Below the pieces are notes generated by a model. That model saw only the letters and a program-made list of their open reading frames with translations. It made no database searches and was not told where the DNA came from. Of a DNA stretch of 64,000 nt, positions 15,331-24,185 are shown piece after piece; within the stretch, counting starts at the first letter, position 1, and the number at the start of each line of letters is the position of its first letter. The stretch is from Paenibacillus sp. FSL R7-0345 (GTDB lineage: Bacteria > Bacillota > Bacilli > Paenibacillales > Paenibacillaceae): assembly GCF_038595055.1 (NCBI RefSeq), contig NZ_CP152002.1, positions 5,004,501 through 5,068,500 of the forward strand, read 5' to 3'. The translations under genes were made by a program, and so were the position numbers.

Positions 15331-17763
15331 ATGTCTACATTTCTGTACCGATTGGGAAAATCGGCTTATTCCAAGCCCTGGTACTTCCTCGGAACCTGGA
15401 TCGTCATTCTCGGTGTGATTGGCGCACTGCTCGGCGTTAACGGCATCCAGTCCAGCTCCGAAATGAAAATTGAAGGCACCGAGTCGCAAAAGGTGCTGGA
15501 TATGCTGGCCGAAGAGCTTCCGGCTGCCGCCGGCGGCCAGGCCAGCGTTGCCTTCACCGCACCGGAAGGCGAACGCCTTGATACGCCTGAACGGGCTGCT
15601 CTGATCCTGAAGGCAATTAATGATGTCTACAGCATGGAATACATCATTAACCCTGCTGATCTGGCTGCCCAAGCAGCAGCCGCTGCTGCACAGGCTGCAG
15701 GCGCCGACCCTTCCGCTGCCGCAGGCCAATCCGCTGCCGCTGATCCATCCGCCGCTGCAGGCCAAGGCGCCGCTGCTGATCCATCTGCTGCCGCAGGCCA
15801 AGATGATGCTGCCGCTCAAGCCGCTGCTGAACAGGCAGCTGCCGCCGCGCAGGCTGCCTCAGCTGCTCCTTACGGTCCGCTGATGTTTGACGGCGTTATG
15901 GTTCCCGGCGTCATGCTGTCCTCCGACGGCAACATTGCCCTGTTCCAGTTCCAGTTCACCGTGCAGCAGACTTCACTGCCGTCCGAAGTACCGGACAACG
16001 TGATCGAAGCTGTAACTGAAGTCGAGCAGGCCGGCTCCGGCATTACAGCAATTCCGAGTGACTCGCTGAAGACCACGCCTTCCATCGGTTCCACTGAAGC
16101 CATCGGGGTTGCCGTGGCTGCAGTCGTATTGTTCATTACCCTTGGTTCGGTTGTTGCAGCCGGGCTGCCGCTGATTACCGCACTCCTCGGAGTTGGTATT
16201 AGTGTCGGCGGCGCATTTGCCCTCGGCAGCGTAATCCAGATGAATGACATTACGCCTGTTCTAGCCGTGATGATTGGTCTGGCTGTCGGAATCGACTATT
16301 CCCTGTTTATCGTCAACCGCCAGCGCCGCCTGATTCTCGATGAGAAGCTGAATGCGCGTGAAGCGGCCAGCCGGGCTATCGGTACTGCGGGCAGCGCAGT
16401 ATTTTTCGCCGGATTAACTGTCATTATCGCCCTGTGCGGGATGCTGGTTATCGGCATGGAATTCCTGTCCACCATGGCGCTTGTTGCTGCTGTCAGCGTA
16501 CTGATTAACGTTCTGCTGGCACTGACCCTGCTGCCTGCGCTGCTTGGTCTCGTAGGCGAGAAGATCTGTACTGCCAAAGCGCGCTCCAAGAGTACTGCTG
16601 CCGGCAACAAAGAGCATCACGGCTTCTCGCACCGCTGGGCTAACGCCACAGTAAAATTCCGCTGGCCGATCATTATTCTGGTCGTGCTTGTACTTGGAAC
16701 AGCTGCTATTCCGGTAACCAAAATGGAGCTCGGTATTCCGTCCGGCGCCTCGGCGAATCTGGATACTCCGGCCCGCCAGAGCTACGACGTGATCTCCAAA
16801 GGCTTCGGCGAAGGCTTCAACGGCCCGCTGCTGCTGGTTGCCCAGCCGAATAACCCTTCGGACAAAATCTCGATGGAAACTCTGGGCAAGCTGACTCAAG
16901 AGCTGCAAACGCATGACAATGTTACACTGGTATCCCCGATGGGAGTGAACGAAACGGGCGATATCGCCATTATCAGCCTGATTCCAAAAACTGGTCCGAC
17001 GGATACAGAAACAAGAGATCTGGTACAGGATCTGCGCGATCCATCCTACAGTCTCGCATCCGATAACGATATCACCCTGGGTGTAACCGGCTTTACCGCC
17101 ATTAACATCGATATGTCATCCAAGCTTTCTGATGCTTTCCCTGTGTACATCGGTATCATTGTTGTTCTTTCACTGATTATTCTGCTGCTCGTGTTCCGGT
17201 CGGTTATTGTACCGATCAAAGCAACCGTCGGCTTCATTCTCAGTATCATTGCTACCTTCGGCGTGACCACAGCCGTCTATCAGTGGGGCTGGCTGCATTC
17301 CCTGTTCGGTTTTGATACCGGCGGGCCGCTCCTCAGCTTCATGCCGATTCTGGTGACGGGTATCCTGTACGGTCTGGCGATGGATTACCAGGTGTTCCTG
17401 GTCAGCTCGATGCGTGAAGCTTACGTTCACGGGCGCCGCGGCAATGACAGCATCGTGCACGGCTACGATCTTGCCAGCCGCGTCGTGCTTGCCGCAGGAA
17501 TTATCATGGTTTCCGTCTTCGCCGGCTTCATCTTCGCACCTGATGCGATGATCAAGCAGATCGGCTTTGCCCTGGCCTTCGGTATCCTGATTGATGCCTT
17601 CATCATCCGGATGACGCTCGTTCCGGCCGTTATGGCCGTATTCGGCGACAAAGCCTGGTGGCTGCCAAAATGGCTGGACCGCCTGCTGCCGAACCTCGAC
17701 GTTGAAGGCGACAAGCTGATCGCCAAGCTAAATGCCGAGAATGGCGTGAGCGGACACAAGTAA
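15331..17763 (+). CDS. MMPL/RND-type membrane transporter
   Basis: An 810-residue MMPL-family transporter (lipid or drug efflux, proton-driven in the family). It has an N-terminal helix (about 20-37), a first extracytoplasmic domain, then two blocks of five to six helices separated by a second large loop. The two GxxxDY-type motifs of the proton path are present: GIDYSLFIVNRQRR in the first block and AMDYQVFLVSSMREAY in the second. An unusual Ala/Gln/Asp-rich insert with three 12-residue repeats occupies about 110-180 of the first loop. A GGAG site precedes the ATG. It lies in an operon with the TetR gene; substrates are unknown. Confidence 0.92.
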   Translation: MSTFLYRLGKSAYSKPWYFLGTWIVILGVIGALLGVNGIQSSSEMKIEGTESQKVLDMLAEELPAAAGGQASVAFTAPEGERLDTPERAALILKAINDVYSMEYIINPADLAAQAAAAAAQAAGADPSAAAGQSAAADPSAAAGQGAAADPSAAAGQDDAAAQAAAEQAAAAAQAASAAPYGPLMFDGVMVPGVMLSSDGNIALFQFQFTVQQTSLPSEVPDNVIEAVTEVEQAGSGITAIPSDSLKTTPSIGSTEAIGVAVAAVVLFITLGSVVAAGLPLITALLGVGISVGGAFALGSVIQMNDITPVLAVMIGLAVGIDYSLFIVNRQRRLILDEKLNAREAASRAIGTAGSAVFFAGLTVIIALCGMLVIGMEFLSTMALVAAVSVLINVLLALTLLPALLGLVGEKICTAKARSKSTAAGNKEHHGFSHRWANATVKFRWPIIILVVLVLGTAAIPVTKMELGIPSGASANLDTPARQSYDVISKGFGEGFNGPLLLVAQPNNPSDKISMETLGKLTQELQTHDNVTLVSPMGVNETGDIAIISLIPKTGPTDTETRDLVQDLRDPSYSLASDNDITLGVTGFTAINIDMSSKLSDAFPVYIGIIVVLSLIILLLVFRSVIVPIKATVGFILSIIATFGVTTAVYQWGWLHSLFGFDTGGPLLSFMPILVTGILYGLAMDYQVFLVSSMREAYVHGRRGNDSIVHGYDLASRVVLAAGIIMVSVFAGFIFAPDAMIKQIGFALAFGILIDAFIIRMTLVPAVMAVFGDKAWWLPKWLDRLLPNLDVEGDKLIAKLNAENGVSGHK
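15700..15807 (+). repeat. Three in-frame 36-bp repeats inside the MMPL gene
   Basis: Codes for three copies of a 12-residue unit of the type AADPSAAAGQGA (residues 124-159) in the first extracytoplasmic loop, flanked by poly-Ala. Copy number could vary without loss of frame. Confidence 0.8.
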
Positions 17764-17786
17764 TAGCAAAAACAAGTAATAGCAAA

Positions 17787-17851
17787 AGGACGGCATCATC
17801 GCCGTCCTCCCAATAAACAGAGCCTGCAGACCGTGTCTGCAGGCTTTTTTT
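17787..17851 (+). terminator. Tandem hairpins ending the TetR-MMPL operon
   Basis: First hairpin AGGACGGC / GCCGTCCT (17787-17808). The second, AGCCTGCAGA / TCTGCAGGCT (17821-17845), is followed by a T run and is the actual terminator. Confidence 0.85.
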
Positions 17852-17925
17852 AATGAACCTCACCGGAAGCCCTATGCCGCAATAGAGACAAAGACAGGCT
17901 CTTCTTGTCATCCGTATAAGGACCT

Positions 17926-18438
17926 TTATTCATATTGGACCGGAATTTCTTTTTTCATAATAAAATCATCCATGACGAATCCATTCCCGATATCCGCAAC
18001 TTGTTCCCGTACAGTCCGGAACCCTTTTTTCTTATATACCGCAATGCTGGATTCGTTATGACGATTGACCGTCAGCCAAATATGACTCAGGTTCCGGTCT
18101 TTATATAGCGTCTCCAGAAAAGCCAGCGCCTGGCTGGCATAGCTGCGCCCCCGGTGCTCCTTGCCTATATAAAACTTACTCAGGAAGAGCTTGCCTGCTT
18201 CCGGTCTGGCCGAAATATATCCGACCGCAGAGCCGTCACTTCGGATGATGTAATATTCATAGCCCTGATTAAAGATCTGATCCGTAATCGCTTGAACGGA
18301 CTGGAACTTTTCAATCATGTAATCAATCTGCTCCATTGTGATAATGGAAACATAATATTCGCGCCATATTTCGCCCGCCAACCGGGCCACCTCAGCAGTT
18401 TCTTCCGCTGTATTGACCTGTGAAAATATAAGTCTCAT
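17926..18438 (-). CDS. GNAT-family N-acetyltransferase
   Basis: A 170-residue GCN5-type acetyltransferase. It has the acetyl-CoA-binding motif A (LSKFYIGKEHRGRSYASQALAF, with the R-G-x-S-Y-A loop), motif B near NESSIAVYKKKGF, and a C-terminal strand. The start is put at the ATG at 18438 (MRLIFSQVN) because AAAGGCAGG lies a suitable distance upstream; a longer frame from 18477 lacks a ribosome site. The acceptor is unknown. It is a single gene, convergent with the MMPL operon. Confidence 0.87.
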   Translation of the reverse strand: MRLIFSQVNTAEETAEVARLAGEIWREYYVSIITMEQIDYMIEKFQSVQAITDQIFNQGYEYYIIRSDGSAVGYISARPEAGKLFLSKFYIGKEHRGRSYASQALAFLETLYKDRNLSHIWLTVNRHNESSIAVYKKKGFRTVREQVADIGNGFVMDDFIMKKEIPVQYE

Positions 18439-18541
18439 GACATTAGCCTGCCTTTCCCGGATCTCTTGCCCGATCATATTAATAGATTATTATAAGTTCA
18501 TAGAAGCTCACTCGCAACTTTGTCTACATATGACGTCAAAA

Positions 18542-18575
18542 AGCGCAGCCTGCAGATCCCATCCGCAGGCTACGC
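18542..18575 (-). terminator. Terminator of the SLH protein gene
   Basis: AGCG-AGCCTGC / GCAGGCT-CGCT arms around a 10-base loop, with TTTTT following on the minus strand. Confidence 0.8.
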
Positions 18576-18608
18576 TTCTAACACCATCTCACCGTTACAT
18601 CACGCGGC

Positions 18609-21600
18609 TCAAGACTGCTCCGCCCCCCACGCCCGGATCAGCCGGGCAAAGACCACAGCCGCTTCCGCCCGGCTCGTTTCTCCCTGCGGATCAGCGTAAT
18701 CGCCCGGCTTACCGCTCAGAATACCCGCCGCTGCCAAAACCTCTACCGCTTCCTTCGCCCATTGACTCACACTGCCGGCATCGTTGAAGTCCGGCGGAGT
18801 AATGGCATGCGGCGTATAGCCCTTGCTTGCTGTATAGTTATGCAGCATTACAGCCATCTGCTCACGTGTAATCACAGCATCCGGGCTGAACAGCCCCTGC
18901 CCCGTTCCGTTAACGATGCCGCTTTGAGCGGCCCAGGCTACCGCAGAGGCATACCATTTCCCGGCTGGCACATCCGTGAATACCGGTGCTGCATAGCTAC
19001 CAAGGTCCACTCCCTCCAGATTAGCCAGCACCCGGGTGAACATCGCCCGGGTCATCGGCATCCGGGGGTCGAACAGCTCCTTGCCAGTACCTCCGAACAA
19101 CCCGCGCGCCGCCACAAAAGCTATATCCTGGGCAGCCCAATGGACAGAAGGCACATCATGGAACACCTGACCGTTATATACAACATCGTAAGTACCCGTA
19201 GCCGCGGCGGTAAAGGTCACGCTGTTGCCGGCTGCTGCAGCCAGCGGCAGGATAACATCTTTTCCGTTTTCTTTTTTAACTACGGTATACTCGTTAATAT
19301 TACGGCCTTCGCTTACTTCAACAGGCAGCGTAATGGTCAGCGGATAACCGGGCTCCGAATAGACTGCCGGTTTGCCGTCCTTCAGCAGCTCCACGGTATA
19401 GCTGGCTTTGCTGATACGGAGCACCAGCGAATCGCCGAGCTTCTTTTTCATCATCTGCAATGTAGCGCCTGGAAGGGAAACCGTTCCGTATCCGCTTTTA
19501 ATAGTAAGCTTTGCTGTCCCCATCGCTGCTGCGGAGAACTGAACCGTCAGGTTATCTATGTCTTCCGCATTGATGATCAGTTCGCCGCCGCCGCCGAGAG
19601 CCGTCCCGATTTGTGCGTCACCCAGGAGCAGGCTGTAGCCGCCATTCTCATTTTTGCTCAGCGTACCGCTTATCCCGTTCAGGGAAATCTTCGGGTTATC
19701 AGCGGCTACTTCTGCCTGCACACCACCGGGCATTGCCGGGTTCTCAGGCTGGCTTGGAACGGGCTTGCCATCCGGCAGCGCAATATCCTCTGTGTTAAAC
19801 ATGAAGATTAGCCGCTCGCTCGTGGTGATATCCGGAATATCTGTGATCTGCGAAAGTGTTTTGCTTCCCAGGCGAATCGTCAGAACAGCATTGCTGCCTG
19901 CTCCGGCCGCCTCCTGATAGACAATCCGGTTATCGTATTTGGCAGAAGCCAGGTAGAACGGGCCGACTCCGCTGGAGCGCAGGATGAACCTTTCATTGTC
20001 ACCAATCTCTGCGGCATCCGCCTTGATGAGGTTGTAATCCCCTGATTTCTCTTCTTTTACCGACAGATACTTGTTGGTCTCAAGCAGCAGAATCGAATAC
20101 GTGCCGTCATCGCCCGCAACCAATCGGAAGAAGGGAGCATCCTGTTTCATCGAGCTTGTAGTTAGCTCACCATCGGCGTTGACCGCATAATACGAGTTCA
20201 GGGTCTCGGCGGTTTTTTGACCGTTAACGGTACTCCAGTTTCGCTGATACAAGGGCTCCCAGCGCGTCCGCATCTGAAAATACGGCCCGGCCACCGCAGT
20301 CTGCGGCTCCCCGTTGTAATAGGTCAGCGTGCCAAAGTTCAGGTTGTCAAAATGCACCATGCCCTGGGGACGCATAGCCGCCGCCGCCCGGGCCGTCCAG
20401 GTCATATCCACACCGTCTGCCTTGCTGTAAAGCGCCAGCCCCTGCTCAAAAACAGGTCTCAGCTCACCCCGGTTCAGCCCGTTGTTCTCCATATCAAACC
20501 CTGTCCCGTAATACCCTCTCCCGGTATCTCCGAACACATTCGGCATCGCTGTAAAAGGAACTTCCACTCCGGACAATTCCTGCGAATACAGATTGTATTG
20601 GGCAGAATACTCAAAAGCCTTCGCCAGCCTGTTATCATAGAGGGAAGCCAAATCCTCATTCTGGTTGCCGGCAATCAGGCAGATTTCCGCCATATAACCA
20701 AGCGCCAGCATCGCATGGGCCTGATCACGGCCAGTCTCCATCGTCTGCCCTGCATCGTTCACGTAAGCGAAGATAGAGCCGTTTGTATGAATATCCTGAT
20801 AAAAGCCCATCGCGCGCTCAAAGATCCCGGTATTATCACACAGCACACCAATCGCCATCATACTGACAATAGCAGCCGCATCCCAGTTACCGTTGGCCAG
20901 CATCGGAACCGCCGCATCCTGGATGACAGGATAGACCACATTCAGCATCATATCCTGCAGCGCCGCAAAGTCCTCATCACTGTACCCGCTGTACCCGCCG
21001 CCGTAATACCGGATAATCTCCGCAGCACTGGCATACTTGTAGGCATTGATGCCCGCTCCCAGAATTCTGTCCCTGCCGTCAATTACCTTCAGCGCTTTTG
21101 CCCACTCACTCAGCAGGCCTGACGCCATGTCCGCATATTGGTCGTCTCCCGTAATCACCCACTGCAGGGCGTTGAAGTACGCGGCATTGCCTCCTTTTTC
21201 AAAATAGCCAATGTTCCCGGAATCAGAAGGAGCCCCTCCACGCCCGACCTTGGAAAACACCTTGGTCTGATAACCGGAGCTGGCTACTCCATAAGGAACA
21301 CTGTCCACCAGTCTGCGGTAATCGGAGTACCATGGTTCCTGTTTGGCCTGAACATGTACCTTCATGTCCTCCAGGTCCTGCATGCTCAGCAGAATCCCCG
21401 GATGGCTGAAGATACGGACATTCACATCCGCCTTCGCGCTATAGCCGTCTCCGTTAAATTCTACCGTATAAGCATGAGTGCCGGCGCTTAAATCCTGCAG
21501 CTTTACCTGCATGAGGCCATCCGAATAAACTGCGTCTGTTACCGTACCGTTGACCTTATAACTGGCAGGGTCCGTATCCCCGTTCACGGGCTTCCACAAT

Positions 21601-23114
21601 AAATTTGCAGTATCTCCGGATACCTTCTGGCTGATTTCCAGCGGATCTTTTCCGTTAACCTGTTCAAAATAAAACCGGTACTCCGTATTCTCAGCAGCTC
21701 TTCCGCTGCTCTGCATAGCCCCGTCCGTCATGGTCACATTAAAGCGGCTGAAGTTGCTGTCATCCCTCATGGTGGACAAATGCGAGAAGATCCGGTAAAA
21801 GCCGGATTCCGTATATTGATCCACATAAAAGCGCTCATTCCACCCCGCTACTACTGCCGATGCTTTAATCTCAAACGTCCTGTCCGTGCTGACGCCGCTC
21901 GCCGCGCCGCTGATCATATTGAAATAGCGGTGGGTATTGTCCAGAAACTCTTTTTCCGTAAAATAGTTCTGGATGGTCAGATATTTCCCGGTATCCAGCG
22001 ACTTTATGGAATAAGCCGTTCTGGTCGCTCCGGCCTCAGGCTCCTCAAGCTCCACCGTCGCAAAATAATCAAGCACATACAGGGCAAACGCAGATGCCTC
22101 GGCGGGATCGGATGTAAGCGACAGCTTTTCCGTAACCGGGTCTACTTTTACATACTGCCCATCTCCATTCCTCATCTTTAGAATCATCGCCGCAGTCTGG
22201 CTGTTACTATAGTAATCTCCCAGGTCTGGACCGGTAATTTGGGACGGCAGCTCCATAACCGCCAGATTGTCCATCGCTGTCTGCAGTGTTAACCGGGCCT
22301 CGTCAACCTCTGCCTGCGTTGCATCGTTTATACTTAATGCTCTGGCCTGATGAAGCGCCGCCATAAATATCGCCCAGCTTTCCCGTGTGTATGCGGTTTC
22401 AATTAATTGCTCTGCTTGCGTAATCAGCCCGTTCAGAGCCGTTCTGTCACTTCCATCGTTTACAACCGGATCACCCAGTGTAACATTCAGGACAGGTCCC
22501 GGAAAACCGGATGTGTTTCTTGAGGAAAATAACTCACTGGCACTAACTGTATTGTCCTCCGCTTTTGCCGTTGTGAGATGAATACTTACTACTTTTCTTC
22601 CGTTGTTTAGCGCATTTTGAAAAATAGTAGACAGATCTAGCGTCAGATTCTCTTCACTGGTCGACGAGACTGCTCTGGTGACCGCCGGAGAGCCGGCAAT
22701 ATCATACGGACGGGTGTTATACGTAACATTGGTGACGGTCCATTCCTTATCCGTATTACGCAGGACCGATTCACTTTCTGTAAACACCAGCTCATTCGGC
22801 GCATGCGATTTTCTGAAGCTCAGCTGCATCGTCATTTCGCCTGTATCATACCGGTCCGTATCAATGGAGGATAAATCAAACTTCAGATAAGCATGACGGG
22901 ACTTTCCATAGATTAATTTGGCTGCACTCAGGCTGGTTCCCAGGGCATTGCCCTGACCGTTAAAATTGGACACAAAGGCATCCTGCGCCGCCGGAAAAGA
23001 TAACGTTGTCCCCGCCGCAGCCGCAGCGTTAATTCCCGGGCCCGTAAAAAAGGAAGTCACCGGCAGACAGATACACAGCAGCGCGGATAAGAATGGCTTC
23101 AGGTAAGGTTTCAT
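18609..23114 (-). CDS. Giant S-layer-anchored polysaccharide lyase-like protein
   Basis: A 1501-residue secreted protein. In order: signal peptide (1-34); DNRLRE/CBM96-like beta domain (about 36-215, with AYLKFDLSSI); FIVAR helical spacer (222-290); a trefoil-like binding domain (300-490); an Ig-like segment (500-570); an alginate-lyase/heparinase-type alpha-helical catalytic domain (about 570-890, with GNWDAAAIVSMMAIG and METGRDQAHAMLALG); a second trefoil-like domain (975-1105); beta domains; and three SLH repeats (about 1317-1362, 1378-1423, 1441-1495) that bind pyruvylated wall polymer. It probably cleaves an acidic polysaccharide at the cell surface. The exact substrate is not readable; the lyase assignment rests on the N-W-D and E-x-x-R-D-Q motifs. 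It is monocistronic with a cre-like site upstream. Confidence 0.88.
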   Translation of the reverse strand: MKPYLKPFLSALLCICLPVTSFFTGPGINAAAAAGTTLSFPAAQDAFVSNFNGQGNALGTSLSAAKLIYGKSRHAYLKFDLSSIDTDRYDTGEMTMQLSFRKSHAPNELVFTESESVLRNTDKEWTVTNVTYNTRPYDIAGSPAVTRAVSSTSEENLTLDLSTIFQNALNNGRKVVSIHLTTAKAEDNTVSASELFSSRNTSGFPGPVLNVTLGDPVVNDGSDRTALNGLITQAEQLIETAYTRESWAIFMAALHQARALSINDATQAEVDEARLTLQTAMDNLAVMELPSQITGPDLGDYYSNSQTAAMILKMRNGDGQYVKVDPVTEKLSLTSDPAEASAFALYVLDYFATVELEEPEAGATRTAYSIKSLDTGKYLTIQNYFTEKEFLDNTHRYFNMISGAASGVSTDRTFEIKASAVVAGWNERFYVDQYTESGFYRIFSHLSTMRDDSNFSRFNVTMTDGAMQSSGRAAENTEYRFYFEQVNGKDPLEISQKVSGDTANLLWKPVNGDTDPASYKVNGTVTDAVYSDGLMQVKLQDLSAGTHAYTVEFNGDGYSAKADVNVRIFSHPGILLSMQDLEDMKVHVQAKQEPWYSDYRRLVDSVPYGVASSGYQTKVFSKVGRGGAPSDSGNIGYFEKGGNAAYFNALQWVITGDDQYADMASGLLSEWAKALKVIDGRDRILGAGINAYKYASAAEIIRYYGGGYSGYSDEDFAALQDMMLNVVYPVIQDAAVPMLANGNWDAAAIVSMMAIGVLCDNTGIFERAMGFYQDIHTNGSIFAYVNDAGQTMETGRDQAHAMLALGYMAEICLIAGNQNEDLASLYDNRLAKAFEYSAQYNLYSQELSGVEVPFTAMPNVFGDTGRGYYGTGFDMENNGLNRGELRPVFEQGLALYSKADGVDMTWTARAAAAMRPQGMVHFDNLNFGTLTYYNGEPQTAVAGPYFQMRTRWEPLYQRNWSTVNGQKTAETLNSYYAVNADGELTTSSMKQDAPFFRLVAGDDGTYSILLLETNKYLSVKEEKSGDYNLIKADAAEIGDNERFILRSSGVGPFYLASAKYDNRIVYQEAAGAGSNAVLTIRLGSKTLSQITDIPDITTSERLIFMFNTEDIALPDGKPVPSQPENPAMPGGVQAEVAADNPKISLNGISGTLSKNENGGYSLLLGDAQIGTALGGGGELIINAEDIDNLTVQFSAAAMGTAKLTIKSGYGTVSLPGATLQMMKKKLGDSLVLRISKASYTVELLKDGKPAVYSEPGYPLTITLPVEVSEGRNINEYTVVKKENGKDVILPLAAAAGNSVTFTAAATGTYDVVYNGQVFHDVPSVHWAAQDIAFVAARGLFGGTGKELFDPRMPMTRAMFTRVLANLEGVDLGSYAAPVFTDVPAGKWYASAVAWAAQSGIVNGTGQGLFSPDAVITREQMAVMLHNYTASKGYTPHAITPPDFNDAGSVSQWAKEAVEVLAAAGILSGKPGDYADPQGETSRAEAAVVFARLIRAWGAEQS

Positions 23115-23156
23115 GATCGCTCTCCTTTTGTGTTGAAATGCAAGGCTGTTTCTTTA

Positions 23157-23170
23157 TGAATACGCTTGCA
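23157..23170. promoter_or_regulatory. cre-like site upstream of the SLH lyase gene
   Basis: TGAATACGCTTGCA matches the CcpA consensus at 12 of 14 positions and lies 43 bases before the start codon. Confidence 0.45.
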
Positions 23171-23275
23171 ATAGTACCATAGAAAGCAGGCGCCCCATAT
23201 GCGGCTTTTTTAAGCTTGATGCGGTTTTTTTTAAGAAGCTTCACCGAATGAAGCCTTGTTCGTTAGTTATGAAAA

Positions 23276-23326
23276 TCAAAAAGAAGCACCCCGTAGCCTG
23301 CCGGCTTCTGGGGTACTTCTTTTTGA
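23276..23326 (-). terminator. Terminator of treR
   Basis: Long hairpin TCAAAAAGAAG-ACCCC / GGGGT-CTTCTTTTTGA with a 17-base loop, immediately past the treR stop. Confidence 0.8.
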
Positions 23327-23334
23327 TGGAGTAT

Positions 23335-24054
23335 TTACCGCCGCACCCGTCTGGCAAACTCCACGAACTGGAATTTGTCCAGCCGGTGCCTGGACTCTGT
23401 ATATTGGAACAGCACGGTGTTCTCCAGGTATACATAGTTCCGCACGACCACGATATGCGTGTATTTCTTCAGATCAAGCAGCCGGTGGTCCTCTTCTGTA
23501 GTAGGTTCCACGGAGATCAGCTTTTTGGCATAGCTGATCTTCAGCCCGAGCTCCCCTTCCAGATATTCATAGATCGAGCCTGCGGCTATTTCCCTGCTCA
23601 GAAACGGCACAATATCCGCGCGGAAATAATCCTTGTCCAGAATGATCCGTTCCCCTTCAATCTCTCTGGCCCGGGTTACTTTCCAGACCGGGACCTCCTG
23701 CGGAATCTGCAGCTGTCTGGCCAGCATGGGGCCGGCGGGCTCCTGCAGAGTCTCTTCAACCAGTGTCCGCGACGGGACGCCCAGTGTGTCAGACATCTCT
23801 TTAAAGGAAATCAGGCCGGTCACCGGAAAATCCATCCGGGTCATATCCAGCACAAACGAGCCGCGGCCCTTGATTTTGTGAATGTATCCTTCCTGGAACA
23901 GCAGATTAAGCGCTTTGCGCACCGTCTCCCGTGAGGTGCCGTAGCTTTCAGCAAGCTCACTCTCGGACGGCAGCTTGGCTCCGGGCAGCAGCTGGCCGGA
24001 ATGAATCCGGCTGCTGTATTCATTATAGATTTGCAGATAGATATTTTCTCTCAA
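23335..24054 (-). CDS. treR: Trehalose operon repressor TreR (GntR family)
   Basis: A 239-residue GntR/HutC-type repressor. The winged helix-turn-helix (about 8-70) contains LPSESELAESYGTSRETVRKALN and GSFV; the C-terminal UTRA effector domain (about 90-235) binds trehalose-6-phosphate in the family. A TTG start at 24054 is used. The gene is last in the tre cluster, behind a terminator hairpin that follows treP, and the expected operators (CTTGTATATACAAG type) lie ahead of treC. Assignment rests on both sequence and context. Confidence 0.93.
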   Translation of the reverse strand: MRENIYLQIYNEYSSRIHSGQLLPGAKLPSESELAESYGTSRETVRKALNLLFQEGYIHKIKGRGSFVLDMTRMDFPVTGLISFKEMSDTLGVPSRTLVEETLQEPAGPMLARQLQIPQEVPVWKVTRAREIEGERIILDKDYFRADIVPFLSREIAAGSIYEYLEGELGLKISYAKKLISVEPTTEEDHRLLDLKKYTHIVVVRNYVYLENTVLFQYTESRHRLDKFQFVEFARRVRR

Positions 24055-24133
24055 TGTTGATCACCGTCCTATATTGTATCATGCAATGCCGCTGGAAGCA
24101 TTGATTCAATTCGGGGCACGGCGTAACAGAAAA

Positions 24134-24151
24134 ACAGCCCCGGAGGGCTGT
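24134..24151 (-). terminator. Terminator/attenuator between treP and treR
   Basis: ACAGCCC / GGGCTGT hairpin followed by TTTTCTG on the minus strand. It would lower treR transcription relative to treP. Confidence 0.7.
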
Positions 24152-24185
24152 CCATCTGCAGTCATTCTTTACCGGTAAGGTTAGC

